Part shown: piece by piece, positions 10,685 to 19,336 of the stretch
Numbering within the stretch: position 1 is the first letter of the stretch
How the letters are laid out: each line of letters begins with the position of its first letter
Source: Exiguobacterium flavidum
GTDB taxonomy: Bacteria; Bacillota; Bacilli; Exiguobacteriales; Exiguobacteriaceae
DNA length: 43,006 nucleotides
Direction of reading: 5' to 3'
Assembly (NCBI RefSeq): GCF_003344535.1
Contig: NZ_QPKS01000016.1
Coordinates: 1 to 43,006 of the forward strand
Translations under genes and position numbers: made by a program
The notes under the pieces: model-generated
Seen by the model: only the letters and a program-made list of their open reading frames with translations
Told to the model about the DNA's origin: nothing
Database searches by the model: none

Positions 10685-12688
10685 TTACAGTTGATCGTCG
10701 CGGCGCGGTTTATCCGCTTCTCCTGCGTCGACCCGTTCGCCTTCATCGATTGCCGTCCCGCGTTGTACCGGGGACTCAGTCGGCTGATCGACGACTGGAT
10801 TCGTCGACTCAGGCTTCACTTCTGTTTCTTCTTCCGGCTCATCCGGCTGGTACTCTTTGTATTCGCCTGTAGCGATGAGATGATGGATTTGTTTCTGATC
10901 GAGCGTCTCGACATCGAGCAGCGTCCGTGCGACGAGGTCGAGCTGGTCGCGTTTCTCTGTCAGGATGTCTTTTGCCTTCTGGTAACAGCGATTGATGATC
11001 GCCTGGACTTCCATGTCGATTTCGTGCGCAATCGCGTCCGAGTAGTTCTGTTCGTTTTGGAAGTCGCGTCCGAGGAAGACGTTACCGCTTTGACCGGAAC
11101 CGAACTGGAGCGGTCCGAGCTTCTCGCTCATCCCGAATTCCATGACCATCTTGCGTGCGATACCTGTCGCGCGCTGGAAGTCGTTGCTCGCACCCGTCGA
11201 CACTTCACCGAAGACGATGTCTTCTGCTACGCGTCCGCCAAGCAATCCTGTGATCTTATCCTCGAGCTCCGGCTTCGTCATGAAGTAACGGTCTTCCTTC
11301 GGCAGCATGACGACGTAGCCGCCTGCGTTACCGCGTGGAACGATCGTGACTTTGTGGACCTCATCCGCATTATCGAGTGTCAGACCGATGATCGTATGGC
11401 CCGACTCGTGCCAAGCGACGATGTTCTTCTCTTTTGCCGAGATGATCCGGCTCTTCTTCGCCGGACCGGCGATGACACGGTCGATCGCTTCCTCGACGTC
11501 GACGATCGAAATCTGCTTGCGGTCCGAACGGGCCGCGACGAGCGCCGCCTCGTTCAGGAGGTTCTCAAGATCAGCGCCCGAGAAACCTGGTGTCCGCTGA
11601 GCGATCGCCTTCAGGTCGACAGTCGAGTCGAGCGGTTTGTTGCGTGCATGTACGTGAAGAACTGCCTCACGTCCCTTGACGTCCGGACGATCAACCGTGA
11701 TCTGACGGTCGAAACGGCCTGGACGGAGAAGGGCAGGGTCAAGAATATCCGCACGGTTCGTCGCTGCGACGATGATTATGCCTTCGTTCTCGCTGAAGCC
11801 ATCCATCTCGACGAGCAACTGGTTGAGCGTTTGTTCACGTTCGTCATGTCCGCCGCCAAGGCCGGCACCACGCTGGCGCCCGACAGCATCGATCTCATCG
11901 ATGAAGATGATACACGGTGCGTTCTTCTTCGCGTTCTCGAACAAGTCACGGACACGTGATGCCCCGACGCCGACGAACATCTCGACGAAATCAGAACCTG
12001 AGATCGAGAAGAACGGCACACCGGCCTCACCAGCTGTCGCACGGGCGAGGAGGGTCTTACCTGTCCCTGGAGGACCGACGAGGAGGACACCTTTTGGAAT
12101 CCGTGCGCCAAGCTTAGCGAAGCGGCGCGGATCCTTCAGGAACTCGACGACTTCGATGAGTTCTTGTTTCTCTTCATCAGCACCTGCGACGTCGTCGAAC
12201 GTGATTTTTTTCTTCTCCGTATCGTACAGACGCGCCTTCGATTTCCCGAAGTTCATGACGCGGCCTCCGCCGCCGCCACCTTGCGCTTGATTGATCAAGA
12301 AGAAGAAGAGGATGAAGATGATGATGAACGGAACGATCGTCGTTAAAAGAGCGATCCAGCCTCCGTTCGTCTCAGCCGGCTCCGGGTTGATCGAGACATC
12401 CTGGCTCTTCAACTGCGTGAGCACATCGCTGTATTCCTTCTCGTTGTAAGGAACCGTCGACTCGTAACGAGTCTTGTCCTTATCATCGAGTTCACCTGTG
12501 ACGTTATAGACCTGACCCTCGAACTGGAAGGTCGCCGTCTTGATCTCACCTTTTTCCACATACTCTAGAAACTGTGTGTAATTGATTTCTTTGCTTTTGT
12601 TCACTGGACTCTGCAAGTACTGCAGGAACAAGATCAAAGCTAGAAAAATGACCCCAAACACGAGGGTATTCTTCACTGCTCGGTTCAT
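10685..12688 (-). CDS. ftsH: ATP-dependent membrane zinc metalloprotease FtsH
   Basis: Hexameric membrane AAA+ protease that degrades misfolded membrane proteins and regulators. The 667-aa protein has two membrane segments (about 7-25 and 112-132) flanking an extracytoplasmic domain, a Gly-rich linker, an AAA domain with Walker A GPPGTGKT (205-212), Walker [12 protein letters not shown] (260-270) and second region of homology, then the M41 protease with HESGH at 427-431. The C-terminal tail from about 620 is acidic and low in complexity, as is usual and variable in FtsH. It lies between hpt and coaX as in B. subtilis. A possible -10 (TAAGAT) is about 75 nt upstream, without a convincing -35. 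Confidence 0.97.
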   Translation of the reverse strand: MNRAVKNTLVFGVIFLALILFLQYLQSPVNKSKEINYTQFLEYVEKGEIKTATFQFEGQVYNVTGELDDKDKTRYESTVPYNEKEYSDVLTQLKSQDVSINPEPAETNGGWIALLTTIVPFIIIFILFFFLINQAQGGGGGGRVMNFGKSKARLYDTEKKKITFDDVAGADEEKQELIEVVEFLKDPRRFAKLGARIPKGVLLVGPPGTGKTLLARATAGEAGVPFFSISGSDFVEMFVGVGASRVRDLFENAKKNAPCIIFIDEIDAVGRQRGAGLGGGHDEREQTLNQLLVEMDGFSENEGIIIVAATNRADILDPALLRPGRFDRQITVDRPDVKGREAVLHVHARNKPLDSTVDLKAIAQRTPGFSGADLENLLNEAALVAARSDRKQISIVDVEEAIDRVIAGPAKKSRIISAKEKNIVAWHESGHTIIGLTLDNADEVHKVTIVPRGNAGGYVVMLPKEDRYFMTKPELEDKITGLLGGRVAEDIVFGEVSTGASNDFQRATGIARKMVMEFGMSEKLGPLQFGSGQSGNVFLGRDFQNEQNYSDAIAHEIDMEVQAIINRCYQKAKDILTEKRDQLDLVARTLLDVETLDQKQIHHLIATGEYKEYQPDEPEEETEVKPESTNPVVDQPTESPVQRGTAIDEGERVDAGEADKPRRDDQL

Positions 12689-12802
12689 CTTATGCCTCCT
12701 CTCCGCACCACCCGATGTCTCGGACGATACGAATCCTGACGCGTCGAAGCGCGTTTAATGATTGTTTCCATCTTATCATGCAGGAATGGATATGAAAAAT
12801 GA

Positions 12803-13348
12803 TTAGCCGCCGTAGACGCTCGGCTTCAGAACACCGACGTATGGCAGATTACGATACTTCTCTTCGTAGTCGAGGCCGTATCCGACGACGAACTCATGCG
12901 GAATGATGAATCCGCTGTAATCTGCTTCGAGGTCGTTCTTGCGGCCAGACGGTTTGTCGAGGAGTGTGACGATCTTGACCGACTTCGCCTTCCGGTACTT
13001 GAACAGGTCGACGAGGTAACCGAGCGTGAGACCGCTGTCGATGATGTCCTCGACGATCAGGATGTCGCGTCCTTCGACCGACGTGTTCAAGTCCTTCTCG
13101 ATTTTCACTTCTCCGGTCGAAGAAGTTCCGCCATGGTACGTCGAGACGTCCATGAAGTCCATCTCGAGGTGCATGTCCATGTTCTTGACGAGATCGGACA
13201 TGAACGGCATCGCGCCTTTGAGTACGCAGACGAGCAGCGGGAAGCGCTCGCTGTAATCACCTTCGAGAGTCGATGCGAGCTCGCTCACTTTATGTTGGAT
13301 CTCTTCTTCTGAAATTAAAATCTTTTCCATATCGTTTCGTAACGTCAT
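12803..13348 (-). CDS. hpt: Hypoxanthine phosphoribosyltransferase
   Basis: Salvages hypoxanthine and guanine with PRPP. The 181-aa protein shows [12 protein letters not shown] near the start, [16 protein letters not shown] in the flexible loop, and the PRPP motif [12 protein letters not shown] near residue 96. The start at 13348 (protein [11 protein letters not shown]) has GAGGAGG 10 nt upstream; the ATG 6 codons later is the alternative, and the open frame to 13387 has no support. It follows tilS by 29 nt and probably shares its transcript. It uses the PRPP made by prs elsewhere in the window. Confidence 0.95.
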   Translation of the reverse strand: MTLRNDMEKILISEEEIQHKVSELASTLEGDYSERFPLLVCVLKGAMPFMSDLVKNMDMHLEMDFMDVSTYHGGTSSTGEVKIEKDLNTSVEGRDILIVEDIIDSGLTLGYLVDLFKYRKAKSVKIVTLLDKPSGRKNDLEADYSGFIIPHEFVVGYGLDYEEKYRNLPYVGVLKPSVYGG

Positions 13349-13377
13349 GCTGGATAATCCTCCTCTATATTTAGACA

Positions 13378-14619
13378 CTAAGTCCATTCTATCATTAATC
13401 GGGGCGAATGGAGGAGTTCAAATGACCCGATTTGTGCAACTCTGTGACCGATCACCGCGAGCACCCGTCCTGTCGCATCTGCGAGGACTGGCACCTGTCC
13501 CCGTTCATGAAGCGGGACCTTGGCATCGATCAGGATACGGCTGACCTTCTTCATCCCGACGCTAAGTTCGATCCGGTCTCCCGGCAGAGGCGAGCGGACC
13601 AACAGCGGAAATCGGATGGAGGACAACGGAAGCCCCTCCGCTCCTTTTTTTAGATGAAATGATTTAGAGCCATAACGATATGTTCCCTGCGCCGCAGTGA
13701 TTTCAAACGGCTTCATGGAAATAGGAACGACTTCGTCAATTTTCACCCAGCCGTAACTCCTCGTCAGCAGCCAGCGTCCGATTTCACAGGTTCTTGAAGC
13801 TCCTCGTGCTTCCAGGAACGTCTCCCAGTCATCGTGCTCGGCTTTTCCGAGCTTCTCTTCCGGCAACAGGACGCGCAACAGATGTCGTCTGAAGTCGCTC
13901 GGCAAGCGACGAATCTCCTCGAGAGAATAGCCTTTCGCCGTCCGGTTCCGCTCGGCCCACTCTTTTACGAAGGCGGCATGTTCCCGTTCGACCGCCCGCC
14001 GTTCCGCTGCCGCTTCCACGGTCTGCTTCCCATAACCTGGACGGATCGCTTCGAGTGAGGGCAACAGATCGAGACGGAGGCGATTTCTCAAATAATCACG
14101 TTTCGTATTCGAAGCATCTTCTCGCCACTCCACTTCATGAAGTTTCGCATAAGCCTCGATGTCGGCCCGCGGGACTTCAAGCATCGGGCGATGGAGTCTC
14201 CCTCCTGCGAAACGCCTTTCCTTCGGCATCCCGTCAATCCGTGCTTCCCCCCGTACATATTGTACAAGCATGGTCTCGAGCTGATCATCCAGATGATGCG
14301 CGAGCAACAATATATCCCCCTGCTCTTCCTCCATCACCCGCTCGAAAAAACCGTATCTTCTCACACGACACGCTTCTTGCGTCGCTCGCAAAGAACGCCA
14401 GTCCAGTTCGGTCAGTCGAAATGGCAATGACCGGGCTGACGCCCACTCCTTGACGAATGACGCCTCTTCTTTCGATTCCGGACGGAGTCCATGGTCGACA
14501 TGCGCGATCGTAAAAAAACGCCCCGCCCGGTGCAAGGCGTCTGCGAGCACCATCGAATCGATTCCGCCTGATACACCGACGACAAGCTTTCCGCTCGGCA
14601 CTGATTTGATCCACTCCAT
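13378..14619 (-). CDS. tilS: tRNA(Ile)-lysidine synthetase
   Basis: Modifies C34 of the CAU-anticodon tRNA-Ile to lysidine, so that it reads AUA. The 413-aa N-type PP-loop ATPase carries SGGIDS at residues 17-22, [15 protein letters not shown] near 38 and [15 protein letters not shown] near 105, followed by the C-terminal TilS domains ([11 protein letters not shown] near 342). AAGGAGG stands 7 nt before the ATG. In B. subtilis spoIIE, yabS and yabT separate the tRNA pair from tilS; here they are absent and tilS follows the tRNAs directly. Confidence 0.95.
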   Translation of the reverse strand: MEWIKSVPSGKLVVGVSGGIDSMVLADALHRAGRFFTIAHVDHGLRPESKEEASFVKEWASARSLPFRLTELDWRSLRATQEACRVRRYGFFERVMEEEQGDILLLAHHLDDQLETMLVQYVRGEARIDGMPKERRFAGGRLHRPMLEVPRADIEAYAKLHEVEWREDASNTKRDYLRNRLRLDLLPSLEAIRPGYGKQTVEAAAERRAVEREHAAFVKEWAERNRTAKGYSLEEIRRLPSDFRRHLLRVLLPEEKLGKAEHDDWETFLEARGASRTCEIGRWLLTRSYGWVKIDEVVPISMKPFEITAAQGTYRYGSKSFHLKKGAEGLPLSSIRFPLLVRSPLPGDRIELSVGMKKVSRILIDAKVPLHERGQVPVLADATGRVLAVIGHRVAQIGSFELLHSPRLMIEWT

Positions 14620-14673
14620 CCTTCATCCTCCTTGACAACGTCTTTTCGCCGTTTGTTCGGGCAGATTTTCCTC

Positions 14674-14679
14674 ATTGTA
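14674..14679 (-). promoter_or_regulatory. candidate tilS-hpt promoter (-10)
   Basis: TACAAT on the minus strand starts 2 nt past the U-tract of the tRNA terminator. At 17 nt spacing the -35 would be TTCAAT, inside the terminator loop. The tilS start is 54 nt further on. Supported by position and the -10 only. Confidence 0.45.
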
Positions 14680-14681
14680 CG

Positions 14682-14715
14682 AAAAAAGCTGCCTCTATTG
14701 AAAGAGACAGCTTTT
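14682..14715 (-). terminator. tRNA-Met/tRNA-Glu terminator
   Basis: A 13-bp stem (AAAAGCTGTCTCT with AGAGGCAGCTTTT, one wobble) with a 6-nt loop, ending in TTTTTT on the minus strand, 6 nt past tRNA-Glu. Confidence 0.85.
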
Positions 14716-14721
14716 CATGTA

Positions 14722-14793
14722 TGACCCGTACGGGATTCGAACCCGTGTTACCGCCGTGAAAGGGCGGTGTCTTAACCGCTTGACCAACGGGCC
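14722..14793 (-). tRNA. tRNA-Glu (UUC)
   Basis: 72-nt cloverleaf on the minus strand: acceptor GGCCCGT/ACGGGTC, D-arm GTCAAGCGGTTAAGAC, anticodon stem CCGCC/GGCGG around CTTTCAC (anticodon TTC), T-arm ACGGGTTCGAATCCCGT, discriminator A. The CCA end is not encoded. Co-transcribed with tRNA-Met, 10 nt upstream of it. Confidence 0.96.
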
Positions 14794-14803
14794 AAAAAAA
14801 ATA

Positions 14804-14880
14804 TGGTAGCGGCGGAGGGAGTCGAACCCACGACCTCACGGGTATGAACCGTACGCTCTAGCCAGCTGAGCTACACCGCC
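14804..14880 (-). tRNA. tRNA-Met (CAU, elongator)
   Basis: Cloverleaf on the minus strand starting GGCGGTGTAGCTCAGCTGG, anticodon loop TTCATAC (CAT), T-loop GTTCGACT, discriminator A, with CCA encoded at 14804-14806. The sequence matches the elongator tRNA-Met of Bacillus as I recall it, with a G1-U72 pair, and lacks initiator features (C1-A72 mismatch, three G-C pairs next to the anticodon). A lysidine-modified tRNA-Ile is the less likely alternative. Confidence 0.93.
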
Positions 14881-14914
14881 ATATTTTGTACTGTGCGTCC
14901 TAAGCACATTTTCT

Positions 14915-14943
14915 ATAATACTGAGGGTACAAAGGAAAGTCAA
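14915..14943 (-). promoter_or_regulatory. tRNA-Met/tRNA-Glu promoter
   Basis: TTGACT (14938-14943) and TATTAT (14915-14920), 17 nt apart, about 35 nt upstream of tRNA-Met. Good match to the housekeeping sigma consensus. Confidence 0.75.
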
Positions 14944-14973
14944 CGCTTTTCCTGAAAAAAATTCTAAAAAAAT

Positions 14974-15009
14974 AAAAGAGAGGGATGAACAGCGTCATCC
15001 CCCTTCTCT
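14974..15009 (-). terminator. yabR terminator
   Basis: Stem GGGATGA/TCATCCC with outer pairing AGAGA/TCTCT, followed by TTTTATTTTTTT on the minus strand. Confidence 0.75.
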
Positions 15010-15032
15010 ATACCTAAAAACAGGTCAGCAAG

Positions 15033-15557
15033 TTATTGACGTTTGGCACCGCGTCCGCCGCGCTTCGAATCAGTTTGGCGTTTCAGTGTCGCTAAGCGAT
15101 CTTCACTGTCCTTCAAGAAGCTGCTCATCAGTGTATCGAAAGTCTGTTCCTTACGTGGAGCAGGTCCCCGGCCACCTTTATTGAAGCCGCCACGACCGCC
15201 ACCGCCGCCACCAGGGCGTGGTCCTTTGTCGAACGAACGAGGTCCCTTATCGAAACCTTGACCAGCCGGACGTGGTCCGCGGTCGAATTGTCGAGCAGGA
15301 CGCGGGCGCTCACCTTCAGGACGATCGACTGCCTTTTTGATTGAAAGGCCGATCTTCCCGTCGTTCTCTACGCTGAGGACTTTGACTGTGATCTCTTGAC
15401 CGACTGTCAGGACATCATTGATGTCTTTTACGTACGAATCTGCCACTTCACTGATGTGAACAAGACCTGTCTTGCCATTCGGTAATTCTACAAACGCGCC
15501 GAAATTGGTGATGCCTGTAACTTTCCCTTGTACTTTGCTGCCTACTTCAATCGACAT
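15033..15557 (-). CDS. yabR: S1-domain RNA-binding protein YabR with RG-rich insertion
   Basis: Residues 1-75 are one S1/OB-fold RNA-binding domain (VGSKVQGKVTGITNFGAFVE; GLVHISEVADSYVKD; VLSVENDGKIGLSIK), close to general stress protein 13/YabR. Residues 79-137 are a low-complexity linker with repeated DKGPR/DRGPR units and GGGGGGRGG. Residues 138-174 (TFDTLMSSFLKDSEDRLATL..., then RGGRGAKR) match the usual YabR C-terminus. The protein is 174 aa, against about 128 aa in B. subtilis; the extra length is the linker. It has its own promoter 37 nt upstream and a terminator, so it is separate from divIC. Its substrate is not known. Confidence 0.92.
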   Translation of the reverse strand: MSIEVGSKVQGKVTGITNFGAFVELPNGKTGLVHISEVADSYVKDINDVLTVGQEITVKVLSVENDGKIGLSIKKAVDRPEGERPRPARQFDRGPRPAGQGFDKGPRSFDKGPRPGGGGGGRGGFNKGGRGPAPRKEQTFDTLMSSFLKDSEDRLATLKRQTDSKRGGRGAKRQ

Positions 15558-15593
15558 AAATTGTATTGCTCCTTTTTATTTGATTCGTCTTCT

Positions 15594-15622
15594 ATTATAC
15601 GAGCGTCATTGCTTTTTTTCAA
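15594..15622 (-). promoter_or_regulatory. yabR promoter
   Basis: TTGAAA (15617-15622) and a perfect TATAAT (15594-15599) separated by 17 nt on the minus strand. The -10 is 36 nt upstream of the yabR ATG. Confidence 0.8.
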
Positions 15623-15643
15623 TCAATCGGCTGCTTCTGTCCA

Positions 15644-16030
15644 TCAGTCCTCCGGGGAGAAGTAGAAAATCGTCTCACCCTTCTTTGAATAGAGGAGCTC
15701 GCTTCGTGCAAGATTCGCCACGTATTCCTTGTCGTTCAGACGCTCGATTTCCTCTTTCAGGCGGACTGATTCCTTTTTCGCCTTCACTTGTTCCTGCTTT
15801 GCCACTTGAAATGATTGCTGCTGTTCGGCGATGAGCTGTTGCTTCTGAACATACGACCACCCCATGAGAGAGGCAAAGAGAACGAAGACGACCGTACAGG
15901 CGATCAAACGTTGCTTCAAGCGCCGGCGATTCTCAAGCGCATTCTGGCTCAATTGTTTCTTGCGATCATTCAATGGTTTGATCTTCGGTACGACCGGTTT
16001 TTCCAAGTCACGATGCGGCGCTGTCGACAT
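15644..16030 (-). CDS. divIC: Cell-division protein DivIC (FtsB-like)
   Basis: Small bitopic division protein of the FtsL-DivIC-DivIB complex at the septum. The 128-aa protein has a basic cytoplasmic N-terminus, one membrane segment (about 42-60) and an extracellular coiled coil (about 62-105, QQQSFQVAKQEQVKAKKESV and on), then ELLYSKKGETIFYFS, typical of the family C-terminus. The start at 16030 has GGAGGAGGG about 5 nt upstream; the open frame to 16057 is unsupported. In Bacillus the sporulation genes yabP and yabQ lie between rqcP and divIC; only 65 bp remain here. Confidence 0.92.
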   Translation of the reverse strand: MSTAPHRDLEKPVVPKIKPLNDRKKQLSQNALENRRRLKQRLIACTVVFVLFASLMGWSYVQKQQLIAEQQQSFQVAKQEQVKAKKESVRLKEEIERLNDKEYVANLARSELLYSKKGETIFYFSPED

Positions 16031-16095
16031 GACGTCCCTCCTCCTGAGTGATCTCATTTCTGCATACTTCCAGTATACTTCCTTTTCGGAAGGAT

Positions 16096-16368
16096 TTACA
16101 TGGATTCTTCCGAATTCACTTTTTCTTCACGGACGATGCGGTACATCTCGGAAGCATCCTCTTTACGCGCATGCTCCTGGATTCCCTCGATCGCGACCGT
16201 GACGATTTTATTACCGAAACGAATCATCATCTCGTCGCCGACTGCGACGTTCGAACTCGCCTTCGCGACGACGCCGTTGATTGAAATCCTTCCTTGATCC
16301 GCTACTTCTTTTGCCAGCGTACGGCGTTTGATCAGCCGCGACACCTTCAAGAACTTATCGAGTCTCAT
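16096..16368 (-). CDS. rqcP: S4-domain ribosome quality control protein RqcP
   Basis: The 90-aa protein is one S4 RNA-binding domain from MRLDKFLKVSRLIKRRTLA through GRISINGVVAKASSNVAVGD. The B. subtilis ortholog (YabO) binds stalled 50S subunits and helps RqcH add alanine tails to trapped nascent chains. A related E. coli family is Hsp15. The ATG overlaps the mazG stop (ATGA) and has AGGAGG 4 nt upstream, so translation is coupled; the open frame to 16422 lies inside mazG. No rqcH is in the window. Confidence 0.93.
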   Translation of the reverse strand: MRLDKFLKVSRLIKRRTLAKEVADQGRISINGVVAKASSNVAVGDEMMIRFGNKIVTVAIEGIQEHARKEDASEMYRIVREEKVNSEESM

Positions 16369-17789
16369 TTCTTCTCCTCCTGTTTCGCTTGATTCCACAA
16401 CGCATCCTGCTCCGCCAAGCATAACTGGCCGATCGGACGATCGCTCAGTTGCTCCATCCGCATAAAACGGCGGATGAATTTATCATTCGTCATCTGAAGC
16501 GCTTCTTCAGCAGATAATCCGAGGTATTTGCCCACGATTGCGAGGGAGAACAGGATGTCCCCGAATTCCGACAATCGTTCTTCTTCTTTTGCTTGAAGCA
16601 GCTCCTCTATCTCTTCACGTACCTTTTCAAGCGCTCCTTCGACGTCGCTCCATTCAAACCCTACCTTCGCGACCTTCTTTTGGATTTGCTCCGCGCGCAT
16701 GAGCGCTGGCTGTCCTTTGACGATCCCGTCGAGCAGTGAAGTCCGCTCTGTCTTCTCCTCTGCCTTGATGCGTTGCCAGTTCTCGACGACCTGCTCACTC
16801 GAATCGGCATGTGCATCACCGAAGACATGCGGATGACGGCGAATCATCTTCTCACTGAGTGTCCCGATGACATCACGAATGTCGAAATATCCTTCGTCCG
16901 CTCCGATTTGGGCATGCAGCATCACTTGAAGCAGGACATCTCCAAGTTCTTCGACGATCAGTTCATCGTCTTCGAGATCGATCGCCTCGAGCAATTCATA
17001 CGCTTCCTCGATCAGGTGGCGCTTCAAGGAAACGTGTGTCTGCTCCTTGTCCCATGGGCAGCCGTTCTCTCCGCGAAGCGTCGCGATGATCCGCTTTAGC
17101 GTGGCAAAGTCACGTTCCGCCGATTCAGGCGGCGCAGGAGGTACATACAATGTCGTCAAATTGCTCAACTCACTTACGCGGTCCAGTTCGTAGAGCGGGA
17201 CCTCGACGACCTGTTCGAAACTCGTGCCGGCAGCCGTGACGAGCTTGACCGGATGTTCGTCCGGATAGCGCTCCATCAGCATGACCTTCACGTCTCCTGC
17301 GACGAGAGCATCGTATACTTGGCCAATCAAGACGTGCTGCCCGATTTCTGCTTCATCGATATCGAGCGAAGTCGCATCGAGGAGCTGGAACCCTTCGATC
17401 GGGTCTACCTTGAGTGCAGTGAACATCGGGTCAAGGAAGCTCTGGCCCCCTCCAATGATCGTCTCGGTTCTTGCGATGAGCTGCTGGACCGCACTTTCCG
17501 CGACGAGCGGGTGCCCAGGGACAGCATAGATGACCGGACCCTTCTCGGCATGAACGATCAGCATCTCGACGATTTCTTCATATACCGCTTCGAACGTATC
17601 GTGTTTTTCATAGATTGCATCGAGCGACGTAAACTTCATTCCCTCCGCTTCAAGTTCCGAAACGACAGGGTGCTCGGCCGTCCGCAAATAGATGGGTTGA
17701 TCCGTCGACTTCAGCAGGCGGTAGACTCCGAGCGGCAACTGCCCGATTTCCCCTGCTCCGAGTCCGACGATTGTTATCGGATGTGTCAT
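16365..17789 (-). CDS. mazG: MazG nucleotide pyrophosphohydrolase fused to a tetrapyrrole-methylase domain (YabN)
   Basis: A 474-aa two-domain protein. Residues 1-215 are a tetrapyrrole (SAM-dependent) methylase-like domain (ITIVGLGAGEIGQLPLGVYR; VIYAVPGHPLVAE). Residues about 225-474 are MazG: GCPWDKEQTHVSLKRHLIEE near 243, EELGDVLLQVMLHAQIG, a second half-repeat with EFGDILFSLAIVGKYLG and a C-terminal RFMRMEQL segment. MazG hydrolyses NTPs, probably cleaning the pool of damaged nucleotides; the substrate of the first domain is unknown. The same fusion is usual in Bacillales. AAGGAG precedes ATG 17789, which overlaps the flippase stop codon. Confidence 0.93.
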   Translation of the reverse strand: MTHPITIVGLGAGEIGQLPLGVYRLLKSTDQPIYLRTAEHPVVSELEAEGMKFTSLDAIYEKHDTFEAVYEEIVEMLIVHAEKGPVIYAVPGHPLVAESAVQQLIARTETIIGGGQSFLDPMFTALKVDPIEGFQLLDATSLDIDEAEIGQHVLIGQVYDALVAGDVKVMLMERYPDEHPVKLVTAAGTSFEQVVEVPLYELDRVSELSNLTTLYVPPAPPESAERDFATLKRIIATLRGENGCPWDKEQTHVSLKRHLIEEAYELLEAIDLEDDELIVEELGDVLLQVMLHAQIGADEGYFDIRDVIGTLSEKMIRRHPHVFGDAHADSSEQVVENWQRIKAEEKTERTSLLDGIVKGQPALMRAEQIQKKVAKVGFEWSDVEGALEKVREEIEELLQAKEEERLSEFGDILFSLAIVGKYLGLSAEEALQMTNDKFIRRFMRMEQLSDRPIGQLCLAEQDALWNQAKQEEKK

Positions 17790-19336
17790 AAAGTTCTCCT
17801 TCTTTGTTCGTATATCATTATTTTTTCGCCAAAGGGCAACAGCTTCCACTCCTGCTCCGTCAACAGACGAGACTTCAGCATCATGAAGAAAAAGAGCGAA
17901 CCTCCACCGGCGATGAGGACACCGACCTCGACGAGCGAGCCGAGGCGGCTGTCGAATCCGTAAGACTCGAACAGGTCATCCATCAGAATGAGGAACAACC
18001 CCATCGGCGACAGGCTGACAGCCAGCTTCGCGTAAAATCGGCTTCCAGCCGTCACCCGGCCGAATTTCCGGTTCAGTAGGACCGTCTGGCTCAGTGCCAT
18101 GACGGCGAATCCGCCAAAGGTCGCCATTCCTGCACCGATCATACCATAGCGGGGCAACAGCCAGATATTCATCGCGAGCTTCGCCGCAAGGCCGGCGCAA
18201 ACGCCGACGAATGCATACTTCTCGGCGTCCACTGCCTGCAGGCAGGAGACGATGATCATCGACAGGGAGGCGAAAAAAGCCGAGCTCGCAAGTATGATGA
18301 GCGCCGCCGTCCCCTTCCCATCCTCGAAAAAGGCGATGTTGAGAGGACGCATGATGCCGGCTAGGCCGACCGCTGCAGCCGCTGCGATCGCAAGACCCGA
18401 GCGAAGCAACAGTTCAAGACGACGCGTCGTCTCCATGTGATTTTGCTTACGGTACGCCTTCAACAACGAAGGGACACTCGCAAGACTGATCGTCGTCGCG
18501 AACAGGATGGCAAACTGAAGAAGCGGATAGCCCCGGTCGAAAATCCCCTTTTCAGTCTTCGTCTCAAGCGAGTCACCGAGCAGATTGACGAACGTCAACC
18601 CGTCGATCAATTGCATGAGCAACAGCGCGAGCGAAGCAATGCTGACCGCAAAGCCGCTCGTGACGAGCACCTTGCCGACACGCATGATATGCCGCTTCGA
18701 AAAGACAGGTCTCCCGACCCGCCCTTTCGCCATCTTCAGCAAGAGGATCAGTGAAACGATGCTCCCTCCAGCCGCACTCGCATGCGCAAGCGCTCCGGTG
18801 AGGTAGGGACTGTATCCGAGAGACACGGACAGCGCTGTCGCGAAGAGCAGTAGGACGACTCGTGTTCCGTTCTCGGCGATTTGAGAAAACGCCGTCGGCC
18901 GCATCTCGTCCTCCGCCTGGAACATCCCGCGCAGAACCGCGATGAAAGGAAGCAGGTAGAAGGTCAGCGTGACGGCCCGGATCGGCAAGACGAGCCGGGC
19001 ATCCCCGAACAGGGCGGCCACGGATGGAGCGAGCCACCAGCCTAATCCCCCGAAGAGACCGGTCAGTACGAGCATGGCCCATAGGATCGACCACAACACC
19101 TCCCTGCGTTCCTCCGGATGATGGAGCGTCAACTTCGCGACGATCACAGGCAAGGCATAGATGCCAAGAGCTGAAGCGATCGCGAAGAGCGGATAGACCG
19201 TCTGATAGACATAAAGACCGATATCTCCCGCGATGTTCTGGTAAGGAATACGGTAGAAAAAGCTGATCATCTTCGAGAGATAGCCTGAAATCGCAAGCAA
19301 CGCTGCGCCTTGCGCGATCGTCACCTTCGACTTCAT
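17786..19336 (-). CDS. Polysaccharide exporter / lipid-linked precursor flippase, MOP superfamily (YabM-like)
   Basis: A 516-aa integral membrane protein with about 12-14 hydrophobic segments, of the polysaccharide-transport (Wzx/SpoVB/MurJ-like) branch of the MOP flippases. The N-terminus AALLAISGYLSKMISFFYRI and the Arg/Lys-rich loop SLLKAYRKQNHMETTRRLE are typical. It occupies the position of B. subtilis yabM, between mfd and mazG; spoVT is missing between mfd and this gene. It overlaps mfd by 4 nt and mazG by 4 nt. Likely cargo is an undecaprenyl-linked glycan or lipid II; the sequence cannot tell which. Confidence 0.85.
   Translation of the reverse strand: MKSKVTIAQGAALLAISGYLSKMISFFYRIPYQNIAGDIGLYVYQTVYPLFAIASALGIYALPVIVAKLTLHHPEERREVLWSILWAMLVLTGLFGGLGWWLAPSVAALFGDARLVLPIRAVTLTFYLLPFIAVLRGMFQAEDEMRPTAFSQIAENGTRVVLLLFATALSVSLGYSPYLTGALAHASAAGGSIVSLILLLKMAKGRVGRPVFSKRHIMRVGKVLVTSGFAVSIASLALLLMQLIDGLTFVNLLGDSLETKTEKGIFDRGYPLLQFAILFATTISLASVPSLLKAYRKQNHMETTRRLELLLRSGLAIAAAAAVGLAGIMRPLNIAFFEDGKGTAALIILASSAFFASLSMIIVSCLQAVDAEKYAFVGVCAGLAAKLAMNIWLLPRYGMIGAGMATFGGFAVMALSQTVLLNRKFGRVTAGSRFYAKLAVSLSPMGLFLILMDDLFESYGFDSRLGSLVEVGVLIAGGGSLFFFMMLKSRLLTEQEWKLLPFGEKIMIYEQRRRTL

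Noticed and set aside
10670-11959. 429-aa open reading frame on the plus strand
   Set aside because: Antisense to ftsH, with no domain and no ribosome-binding site; the ftsH signatures in the other strand explain the conservation.
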